Part shown: positions 24,246 through 35,700 of the stretch, one piece after another
How positions within the stretch are numbered: the stretch's first letter is position 1
Layout: every line of letters starts with the position of its first letter
Assembly (NCBI RefSeq): GCF_963675165.1
Contig: NC_087388.1
Coordinates: forward strand, 5,337,047-5,401,046
Origin: Halichondria panicea
Lineage: Eukaryota; Porifera; Demospongiae; Suberitida; Halichondriidae
Reading direction: 5' to 3'
Length of the DNA stretch: 64,000 nt
Made by a program: the position numbers and the translations under genes
The notes under the pieces: generated by a model
What the model was told of the DNA's origin: nothing
The model's input: only the letters and a program-made list of their open reading frames with translations
The model's database searches: none

Positions 24246-26880
24246 GAAACACGCAAATTAGATTGCATCAGAATCAATCCCAGAGCATGTAGAAATGACT
24301 TTACTCTTGAAACTCACGGCCTACACATGTTTCAATAAAAACACTACAATGACTTTGCTCTTGTACACATGTTTCAATAAAAATACTCTATACTCTTGTA
24401 CACATGTTTCAATAAAAACACTACAATGACTTTGCTCTTGTACACATGTTTCTAAAAATACTGCGATGAATCAACTCCTGAAACTCCCTGCCTACACACG
24501 TTTCAATAAAAATATTACGATGACATTACTTGAAACTCCATGTATCCACACATTTTTCTTAATTGATGTGCGTACCTATAAGTGAATGCCTGTATCTCTT
24601 TTGAAGAGTTAATTCATCTAATTGCTGAAAACAGACATATTTTAAATTCTATGTGATATCCAATTACTGCATGGAGCGACTACCATAGCCACCTGGAGAA
24701 ATATTGAACCTGACTCACAAACTATAGGAAATTAGGTGGGTTTAAAAGCTAGTTACTGATATGAATAATTTATAGCGATATAACATCGCAAGTAACATGC
24801 AATTTAATACTTAAGTTACTGTCAGACCTAGTATTACATGTAGGTATTGTATATAATTATAAAATTATGCAATATAGGACATTTCAAAATTGATGAATAA
24901 ATATCACGCTTTACTGCACATGAATAATTATAGTGCTTCTCAGTTTTATAATTATTAGCTGGCTGGGAAGTATAACAACCTTCATAAGTCTCAAAGTCAT
25001 GGTTATGTTATACCAATGACCTGCATGCCTATATATATCTACATTTAATAAGTCATCTCTACTTAATAGCCTAGAAAGATGGGGGGCTCCAGCCCCTAGC
25101 TGGAGACACCCCCCCTTCCTATACGCCACTGACCATTCATCTAACACAAGTTACCATGCACATAACGTCTCAAGTGCTGTCCAGTACACATCATTCAAAC
25201 ATAACTTCAACATTCTCAAATCTGTAATTTAGCGTTTTTACATCCTATGGCTATCTGTGTTTTTGTGACTACAAATGCAAGGGGAGTGGTCTTGAGGCAG
25301 TTGCATCACTCCACAACCCTTTCCTTGTTTGGACCCATATAGCGAGTTATTTCGTATGGTGGACATTTTCGTAGATTTCGAGTCGTATTTAAGAGCAATA
25401 TACAAAATTAAAACTACGAAATTCTTCTACCACAATATAGATTCAACGTCACTAAAATACTAAAATTTAATGGGTTGTCACTATACTGCATGGTAGAATT
25501 ATATACCATAATTCAGCTCAGTTATAATATACAGGAGAGTCATTCGGCCATTAAACAAAAGTTATTGTCTGTTTGTAGTCATTAATTTTCTTCTCTGAGG
25601 CCGTATACACTGTTCTCAGCTGTTAGAGGGTCACCTGACAGAAGGTCGCCATAGTGATGAGGGGCTTCAGTAGGCGTGGACACATAGTCTGCAGTGAAAG
25701 AAAATCGTATAGATGAAACAATTGTAATTATTGACATAACTCCCAACATTAATAATTCATAGTCAGTATAGTATACAGTAGACGGAAAAGGCACAGTATT
25801 TTTGCTTTTAGCCACTACTATAGTACAATCATACGTATAGGAAGACCTTACAATCTTAGGGCAAAAGTCTTAAACAGATTGTGTCTATAATACACTTACT
25901 GAACTGCTCCTCCTTGAGGCCATAGGCACTGTTCTCAATTGTTAGACAGTCAGCTGATGGAAGGTTACCATAGTGATGAGAAGCTTCAGTGGGCGTCAGT
26001 ACATAGTCATATTCTACAGTAGAGGTAATGAAACATCAATCCAAGGAGTAGTTGACGGGAATCAAACAAAAATAGCGTATACATGCATGTAGCATGTTGC
26101 CAAGGTTAAATATTGTACATACATGGTCATTTACAAAAATAATAATACATACTATATTATATAGCTAGTGTTCAAGGTATGATGATTTAAATTTGTTTGA
26201 GCATACTAATCAATTATTCATGACATGCCAACAATTTGGCAATACAGCAATTTTCCAAGTACAAAGTGACACTACATGTACAACAATGAGTCTCAACGTA
26301 GGGAACATAACAATGTAATGTTGTTCATGATGTTGTGATTGACATAAGGCCACTCTCCCCTTCACTTGTTTTTGACCAATCCTAGTAATTTCAGTGGTGC
26401 AAGTTCACATCTTTTTTGTTCAGCAGGGGTGTAACTAGCAATGAGGCAGAGGAGGCTCTTGCCTCCTGTACTATTGAACTTCAAGTTTCATGTGACTCGC
26501 TTTTAATAGCTAGCTAGCTAACTTCTGGATAACCAGCCAACTAGGTACATAGAATAAGCAGAAATGAGCTCTATCACTGTCTTGTTGATGACGAAAAGGG
26601 AAGAAAAGCAAGTAAATAGCATTGTCATGCGCTTCTACGCAATAATTAATGGGTGTGGTTTCCAGTTAAACAATTTGCAGGGGCGCAAGCCTCCTTCCCG
26701 TAACATTTCTAGTTACGCCCCTGTTCAGTACGTGTTAGAAAAGACAGAAGTGGAGATATAGTAATTATTGGTAGAGGTTCTATTCTTGAAGACAATAAAT
26801 TACATACCTATATACGTTGAATTTTGTACTTTATGAAATGATAATGCTATACCTTAGTAGATGCTGGTTCTAAATAGACC
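24246..26880. repeat. Segmental duplication, copy 2 (pairs with 13197-15790)
   Basis: Colinear with the 3' flank and tail exons of gene B, in the same orientation. It ends near TTCTAAATAGACCT, shared with 15775-15790; beyond that point no kinase exon is found. It also contains an element at about 26427-26727 with ends AGGGGTGTAACTAG and CTAGTTACGCCCCT, whose right part is deleted in copy 1. Confidence 0.8.
25582..26013 (-). pseudogene. Orphan RTK tail: two tyrosine tail exons without a kinase
   Basis: Exons 26013-25900 and 25688-25582 match gene B's two tail exons with intact phases and a TAA stop. No kinase, membrane or ectodomain exon precedes them before the divergent gene C. This copy keeps tyrosines that B has lost: HHYGDLLSG where B has HHHGDLLSG, and SVYGL where B has STSGL. 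It looks like the last piece of a deleted fifth receptor gene. Confidence 0.7.
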
Positions 26881-27260
26881 TTTACCAGTTCAACTGAGTG
26901 TAGTGCAGAGCCTGATAGGAGTTTGAGCTTCATTTTTGGTCTGCAGCTAGCTAAAGAGTTCCGCTATAGTGCTCAGTTCTTACATTTTCGCAGGAGTCCT
27001 TACTGGTGAGAATATCAGCACTGTCCGAACTTATGTTGTTTTTGTCCGACAATCGCTACCACCGGACAGCGTTTTCTTTCAGCTATAAAACAAACATTTT
27101 TCACAGTATAGCTACACAATTTGGAGAATAGATAGCATAAGACATTAGCTTTAAAATGGTCTTTGAATGGTGTCTGTATCTTTTGTAGTTTTGACCATAT
27201 CGGTGTCCGACATATGATGACGTCCGGTGATTGATACTTTACTCTAGAATAGAGTAAGAC

Positions 27261-28358
27261 TTAGCCTCGATCCCAGGCCGAGTTTTCGCTTTTATAACGG
27301 TTAGGCGAACAACTGGGCCTGGTACTAGTTGTCTGCGCATGCGTCAAATTTTCATTGTATTTGTGGTCGGCAAAGATATTTAATAAATCAATAATAGAAA
27401 TTTGTACACAGAAAATGCACAGAGTGAGTACACAAAAGATGCACATAGGGAGCTGCTTCACAAGGGCCTGGGGAGTTGCCAGTTGTGCTGCAGCACGATT
27501 ACAGTGACCCAGGGCAACTTCAAGATGATTGAATGCCTTCAAATTACGTTTCAACGATTTAGCAGGCTGCTGGACTTCTCTGATTCTAGGCCCCAACTTG
27601 TAACTCAGTTAAACTTTGCTTGAGAAAACGTAGATTCTCTTGATGCCTCTGAGCTACCCAGCAACACTCAAACGATCAGGTCATACTCCAGTCCTGTAAG
27701 TATAGGACAATATTAAAGAAACCAAACACGGTTAAACCCTTACCTTAAACTGTCCAGTCTTGTCCGTTAGTATGGCCAAGAGGAACAATGTTGGGATAGC
27801 TGGATAGTAGCCATTGCTCCTGTACAGAGAAGTAGACATTCAAAATACGTGTAGATCTACTGTATACATGTACATATTAAATTTCTCGTATTAAACAGGT
27901 TATAGTGTCATTGTCGACGAGCTGATGATGGCAGCACCAAGTTCTCTAGCTCACACTCTTCACTTGATCCACCATATTAATGATGATACTATAGATCTTT
28001 TAATACCAAACATGAACACGACTTGACATGATAGCATAGGGCCCACACAAAAATATCTGACCTTAACAAGCTTGACAAAGCTTTATACCTTTTCCCTTGT
28101 TGTTCAGTCTTCAGAATAATGTTTTCTAAGCTTCAGAGAAGAGAGAAGCTTCAGCTAAGAGCCATTCCAATAATGATAAAACGGGAACTGACTTCTAGTA
28201 CACGATAGTACACGAATATAAATGTCACAAAAGTGAACGAGAATATCCATTCGTCAGAATCTGACAAACGACTGACGCATGTGCAGACAACTAGTACCAG
28301 GCCCAGTTGTTCGCCTAACCGTTATAAAAGCGAAAACTCGGCCTGGGATCGAGGCTAA
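27261..28358. mobile_element. DNA transposon inserted just upstream of gene C
   Basis: A 1098-bp element. The left end TTAGCCTCGATCCCAGGCCG and about 85 bp more are repeated inverted at the right end. It is flanked by the direct repeat GTAAGAC (27254-27260 and 28359-28365). The homologous sequence upstream of gene D, around 41055, is an uninterrupted AGAGTAAAACTAAGAAGTAG, that is, an empty site. No transposase is encoded. The element ends 21 bp before gene C's ATG. Confidence 0.88.
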
Positions 28359-28379
28359 GTAAGACTAAGAAGTAGAGCT

Positions 28380-29762
28380 ATGTTATTGTCACTCTTATTT
28401 TTGTTTTTGCTGCAAAGAGCAGCTCATTCTCAATATTTCTCCTATGATTATGCTGAAACTGATACTCTCCCAGGACTGCAAGTGGACTCCACTGGGAGAA
28501 CATTCCTTGCTGCAGACAACTATCTGTATAGACTGAATGCTCAGCTAATACAAGAGGAGAGAGTTGATCTAGGAGATACTGTCATTACCGAAGGACTTTC
28601 CCTGAGCTCTACTGGGATGTTGGTGGTGTGTTTAAATGATCTCTCTTGCTCTGTCTACAATGCAAGTAACCTCATTGCTGGTCCTATCAGGAGTGTCAGT
28701 AATGCTATAGGAAGTTTGGATTTTGGAGTAGCTATCATTGCGTCAAGAGACACTTTCTACACTGGAGAAGACAATTATGGGATGGTACTGAAACAATTCG
28801 GAGAAGGTTTCAATAGATCGTCTGACAACAATCCATCAGGCGAACTCAATGAATTTGTTTTGGAAGATAGTGACTTTTCACGACAATTCTATGCATATGG
28901 TGGTTTTGTGAGTGGTGGATTTGCCTATTACGTTGTCGTCGACTTTCAACCTGTTAGTGCACTAGCTATAAGACTGTTACGTGTTTGCAACATGCCTGAT
29001 TGTGGAGGCCCAAGTACCTGTGGAGTGACTGCTTTGTATGAACTGGGAATCAATTGTGGCTTTCAAACGATCACTGAAGATACTTGTTTATGTGCAGTGT
29101 CACTAGCAGAGGACTTCAGTGGGATATCTGGACCCACTGCTGTTATAAATCTTTGCTACGGTGGTACTAACTCTATTTGTGTGGTCAATATCACTGCTGT
29201 CAATGAAGCTATGGACGCTAAATATGACTCTTGTATTGTGTCACGGACTGTTGGAGAAAAAGTTGGCTTACCATGGAGAACAGGCTCAGATAACTGCGAT
29301 ACTCTGCCTCAGCCTCAGGTTTGTATTGCCTATACTTGCATACTCCTATAACATAGAAATCACATAATATATTTTCCAGGAAACAAGGAACAGATGTGAC
29401 ACACCCAGTCCAGTCGGCCTTCTTATCCTAAATGGTGGTATTGACATAATAGCACCAGTTTGTATCAACTTTGGAAAGAGTTTTATCGCCATAGCTTCAG
29501 TAGCTGTGAAAGTGGAGCATTTTTCCTTTGTGTTTGTGGCAACTAATGAGCCCATTATAAGAGGAGTAAGTGCAGTTCTGTTGAGTCAGCTATATATTGT
29601 GTATAATCATGGTATTGTTTGTCATTGTCACAGTACGATGTCAGTGGTACATCGACTCTGGGCCCCGATAGTGCATTCTACAATCAGCAATTGGCCTCTA
29701 ATGTATTACATTTGTCATGGCACGAGGGTCTAAACTACATCACAGCAGCCTCTTGGAACTCT
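28380..29762 (+). other. Gene C exons 1-3: signal peptide and Sema propeller
   Basis: The leader is [17 protein letters not shown]. Sema features include [13 protein letters not shown] near the end of exon 1, the FAYYVVVD strand and a late-blade strand FSFVFVAT in exon 2. About 23 substitutions and two compensating in-frame indels separate exon 1 from gene D, with only about two silent differences. Confidence 0.85.
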
Positions 29763-32700
29763 GTGAGTTAAAGTTTGCATGTATGTCCTACCCTATCCAT
29801 CTGCCTCCCCTCTGTCCTCTGCTAGGTGTTCCAAATACCGATTGAAGAGTGCTTCCAGCGTTTAGACTGTACTAGTTGTACCAGTGACCTCAACCCGCTG
29901 TGTGGGTGGTGTGTGGTGGAGAAAAAGTGCTCTCGTCAGACGCAGTGTCAGAACTCCAGTATTTCTAGTAGATGGACACAGGACAATGCCAACTGTTTTA
30001 CTGCTGCTACTGTGGAGCCTATGCAACTTGTGCTTGACCCTGAGATTCTTGCCACTGAGGTAAGACTTGTGTGTATATGTGTCTGATATCATATAAACGA
30101 CCCCCTCCCCCCCAGCTCACAGTGACCCTGACCTCTCCCGGCCTGCCTAACCTCCTTCCTGGAGAGAGCTTCTACTGTCATCTGGCGGACAGTGAAGGAC
30201 GTTTCCCACCCATCATAGTACCAGCTGTTGAGGTCACCCCAGGAACAGTGTTCAGTTGTGATATTGAAGGACTGGTACCTGACTACCCTGGAGTGACTGC
30301 AACCATCAACCTGGGCTTTCAAAACTCTCTGTTCAATGAGCCATTTGATATCACCAACCAAGCGCTTACCATCTACAGGTGCTCAGCAGGAGAAAGGTAT
30401 CCACATACATGCATGTATATTAAATACAAATTAGTTTTCTAGTATAATTATAAGCTCATAAATACAACTCCCACAAATAAATGATTGAAGATTATCACAA
30501 TATAAATTGTAGTTTGTCTGCAATGTGTAGCCATGCAGGCTGAGTTTTTGCTTTATAATTATCGGATGGAAAAATAACCTGGGACAATGCCAACCGTTTC
30601 ACAAATAACCTACACAGGCGTGTCTATATAGCGATATAGTAAACTGTGTAGTAAAACAAATGCATGTACACTAAAAACATTAAAAAGTGCGACAACTTAA
30701 TTAGTGTGCTCAACACACTTAAGAACATTGTCTATATAGAGAAAATACGATAATTATGTCTTTATGACACCGTTGTATACAGCTGTAAGAATTGTCTTGG
30801 GATAAATAATCCGTGTCGATGGTGTAACCTCAACAAGCAATGCAGTGGAACATCAGCTCCTTGCAAGAATGTATCTCACTTCCTACAGGTGAGCTCAGTG
30901 ACGTGATGATGACCTGTATATACGTCCCTCTGTACAGGTGTTTGCAGGCAACGACTTCACTGCCGAGTGCCCCTTGTTGGACACGCCCCCCTCTGGTGGG
31001 TACACTCAACCAGTAAGGGTGGCCCAGGACCTTCGACTGACCACCAGGAACCTCATCTCCCCTGTAAGTAACATGACCTGTATATCTGATTGTTCCATAG
31101 TTTCCCTCACCATATAGACAGATGGCTTTGAGTACTATTGTGTTGTGAATGGAGTTAGTCTGACAGCTCAGTATGAGAACGAGAGCTCCATCCTGTGTAC
31201 AGTGGGCAGTGGACAAGTGAGTATTTAGTGATTGTTTAGCTTATGTGACTGTGGAATGAAGAGGATCACTTGTACTGTTTGTCACATTAGATACTTAATA
31301 AGTTTGTGATGGTAGCTTATGTGATTGAATTATCCAGTGGAATGAAGAGGATCACTTGTACTGTTATAGTTACAATAAACACTTGCATGTATTACGTGCC
31401 TGATTAACATGTACATGAATGTTCCAAGTTCCGCTGTACATGGTTAATGCGCCTCGGCATGTTTTACTTCGCTCCAGAATGTTAGAGTGTATAGAATAGG
31501 ACATTAAATTAATGCATAGTTTTTTTAACGAAAGTGTTCCGCTATAGTAATATTCAAGAAATAAATAATATTAGAGCAAGAGTAATACAGTGTTATGGAA
31601 GAGGAGCTTAATGTAACAAGTCTCATTAAAATTAATGGCTGCTGCATGTTTTTGGTAAGAGAACAACAGCTAGAAAGAGCTACTAGTTTTTGTTGCATCG
31701 TTAAACAGTTACAGCTGGAACAGACACACATGTGCACACACACAGTCAGTATTCTTCGTGTGGCTACGCAGATTTTATAATGCACACAGTCATGTACTTG
31801 TAAACACATCCTGATTAAAATTAATAATAGCTACATACTGACGATTTGGTTTACAGCTCACACTTTCCCCTGGTGTTGGAAGTTTCCCTGTGGTTGTTAT
31901 GGTAACCTGGACGGGGAATGACATCAACCACACACTGAGCAACACCATGCAACAACTTTCAGGTATCATTATATGTATCTGTCAACCATAATTCTTTGGA
32001 TAATTTGGATAGACGCTTCCAGGTAGTCTAGACAATCTACTAGTTCACCCCGCACCCACACATATAGTGACGTTGTATGATTGTCGTGACTTGGCCAGTG
32101 GATATCTGGAATGTATTGCAGTCAGAATGGGGTCAGAGTTTGCATGTGGGTGGTGTGGGGGTAGTTGTGAGGTGATGCAAGAGTGCTCCAATACTTTCAT
32201 TACTGAGGGGGACAATCCTCCTGCCCCTGTCATCAACTCATTCACTCCAATGTCAGGTAAGAATGCAGTGAACGTATATACCTGCGTACATACAGTATGT
32301 GATTGTCATAATTATGTAGTGTAGTCAAAGATCTATCATACTTGCATTACTAAGCCTTTTTAACTTTAGTAGTAAGTATATGCATGCTTAACTCACTATT
32401 GATTACATACAAAATTTGTACATACTTAATCCTCAGGACCAGTTGAGGGTGGTACAGCAATCACTTTGAGGGGTACTGACTTCGGAAGAACTTTTGTTGA
32501 CGTTCAGAACTCCATCCTTACATTAGGAGGCGTGGCTTGCATTCCCCTCATCACTGGTTATATACCATGGCAACAGTTTGTCTGTGAGACTGCACATTTT
32601 TTAACAGAAGGGTCAAAAGACTTCTCTCTGACTATTGACTCTAGAGTAGCCGTTGTAATTGGTGGCTCCTTCACTGCGATAGATCCTACTGTCAGCAGTG

Positions 32701-35700
32701 TGACTCCCACCTTTGGACCCATGGCCGGGGGAACTAAAGTGGTTGTGAGGGGTACTGCACTGAACGTGGGTAACCAGGAGGACACTAGAGTCTTTCTAGA
32801 GGTCAGCGAGTCATACTACGTCTGCAAAATATTGTGAGTGATACTCTATAATTATAACAAAGCTCAAACTTTTTTCTGCAGATCTATCGAGTCTCAAGTG
32901 ATTTGTTGCAGTACCTCAGCAGCAAACCTCACCTCTACTGCTTTGGTGGTAGTGTCCATTGATGCTGCCAGAGTCAGCAATCCAGGAATGGTCTTCAGTT
33001 ATCGTAACAACCCTAATGTGACTGCTGTGTTTCCTAGCAACACCATTCCCAGTGGAGGCATCACACTGACCTTTACTGGACTGGACTTGGACGTAGTACA
33101 GCAGCATGTGTTGGAGGTATACCAGCCAATGGGGGATCCTCTGGTAAGCTGCCGTATATATATTCGATGGTCAAACTTTTTGATTGACATTTTTCAGAGA
33201 ACGATGCCCCACGTACTTGTGTCGAATATGTTGTGTCGTTATTGTGTCCCTCCCCTACAGAGGAGCAACTGCAGTGTTGTGGACAATACCACCATCACAT
33301 GCTTGACTCCTAGTCTGACAACAACCTCACTCACCCCATTGGACTATGCCCTATGGTTTGATGATGTCCCACTCATTACACAAGCACACTTCCTTATCAG
33401 CGTCCAACCAGATCCTTCTCAATTTAGACTAGATAGTTCTCAAGAGGTCACCAGTGGCACAGAGACGCTCATACGCATTGTGGTATGTATGATTAGCTAG
33501 TACACTGACTCTACTGTTATCGTGTGTGTATATCCATGCAGGGTGATAATGTTGACTCAGTAGAGACCAGTGAGATAAGAGTGATCGTGGGAGGCGAGGA
33601 GTGTACTACGACACCTAGTAGTTTAAGAGGAAACGAAATCATCTGTATCGCCCCCTTGGAGCTCCCGGGAGGGGAAAACTCAGCCATCATTCAAGTGAGT
33701 GACTATTAAACTGCATATTAGCTAAAATTATACTGTCCCTTCAGGTGAACGTTGGGAGCAACATCTCTCAAGTATTGGACCAGCAGCTGACTTACACAAG
33801 TCCTGTGACTGCTGCAGTTCCACTGGAGATCATCATCCCGAGTGTTTTGGGGGTTATTGTGATGATTGTGTGTGTAATGCTAATCATTTTTGTTCGTTTC
33901 TATCTGAACTCTCGGAAGAAGATCGTGTCAATTGCTGTGCATGAACAGATGATGGAAATCGTGGCTAATACGTAATAATTAGTGTGTAGTCCGTAGCTAG
34001 TCCGTATATAGCTGTTCAATTATCTTATTCATTTACAGGAGAACACGGGAGGACATATTTCCTATGGATGGCAATACAGCACTCATTAGTAAGTTAAGTT
34101 CTATATTATAGTTTGCACTGATAATTATATTCACTGACCCACAGAATCAGAACTTGTTGAGATTGCTGAGTCAATCCCAGACTCAATCAAAATTCCAGCC
34201 TCCATATTGAAGCTCTCCAGTACTGCAATTGGACAAGGTAAAGAAACATTAAAATAATTTACGGAGAGTGTAACTATATAATTATAATTATACAGGTGAA
34301 TTTGGCGTTGTGTACAAGGGAGTCCTGACAGACTGGAACAATGTACCTATTCAAGGGGTGGCCGTGAAGACACTGAAAGGTACGATTTCATATAGCTTGC
34401 TTAATTAATATACTGTTTTCAGCGACTAACTTTATGTTCTATACATGCATGCATGCATGGTTGTCATTCATGAATTTATTCTTTTCACTATTCTTATAAC
34501 AGATTACAATTTCTGCAATTATAACCTCAGTTCTTCTGCAGGTCTGTTCTCATTGTCGGATGTTCAGAGCATGGTGTGTGAGGTGAACAAGATGCAGGAC
34601 TTTGACCATCCTCACGTCATGTCCCTGATTGGGGTGTGTCTCGATGCTGGCCCCGGCATTGCCATAGTGATGCCATATATGGCAAACGGGAGTGTTATTG
34701 GATATCTCAAGAGAGAAAGGAGCAGCCTTGAGTTGGATGATGACTGTGAGATTGATCAGGTGTGTATATAGCTTAAAATCATGGCAGTATCTAGCCTTGT
34801 CTGCATGGGTGTCTCTGGAGAGATGTGAGTGCAATCAAGGGGCTGATTAGTGTGTGTATAGTTATAAGGGAGGACAAAGGTGCACACTATATATACACTC
34901 CCATCTTCTACCGTAGTCAGGATTATTTACTTCCAATTTACTCTTAAACGATTAATTTAACCAGCCTATAGTATTCAATTTGAGGATTATGGGGATATAG
35001 TCTCGTTATAGGAGAAGGTGGTGAGCTTTTTCAGAACACCAAAAATTGTGTGAGGAAGCTCTTGACATTTTCTACAGGTTCTGGAAGTGAGGAAACTGCT
35101 ACTAAAGATGTGCCATCAGATAGCACTGGGAATGGCCTACTTGGCCGAGCAGAACTTTGTCCATCGCGACCTTGCGGCCAGAAACTGCATGTGAGTGAAC
35201 TATCGACGACTGCATGTGTGTACAGAAAAACAAGAATTATAATTTGAAGACATATTAACTAGATCTAGCTGTTTAAGACATGAAAAGATTCCTTGTTTCT
35301 CATCAGCCACTTCCTCAATTTGCATGAGGGGAAGAGGCCAGAGGAGGATCGTCTCTGTCAAAAGGTCTTCCGAAGGACTTTAAAATTCCACTCAACTAGC
35401 TCCACGTGAATTGGACATACTATAAAGAAAGAGTAGATGAGTGGAATTCAATTTAAGTCCTCTGGAAGCAGCTATAATTGACCCTGACGATCCTCCATTG
35501 CTACGTATATCTATATAGTGTGATGTTCATCTTGTACATTCCTATAGGCTGGACTCGGGAGGAGGTATCAGGGTGGGGGACTTTGGTCTGGCTGAGGACG
35601 TCTATACTAGCGGCTACTTCAGACAGAACGACCGAGCGAATGTGAAGCTGCCCTACAAATGGATGGCCTTGGAGAGTCTCAACGATGCCATCTTCACAGA

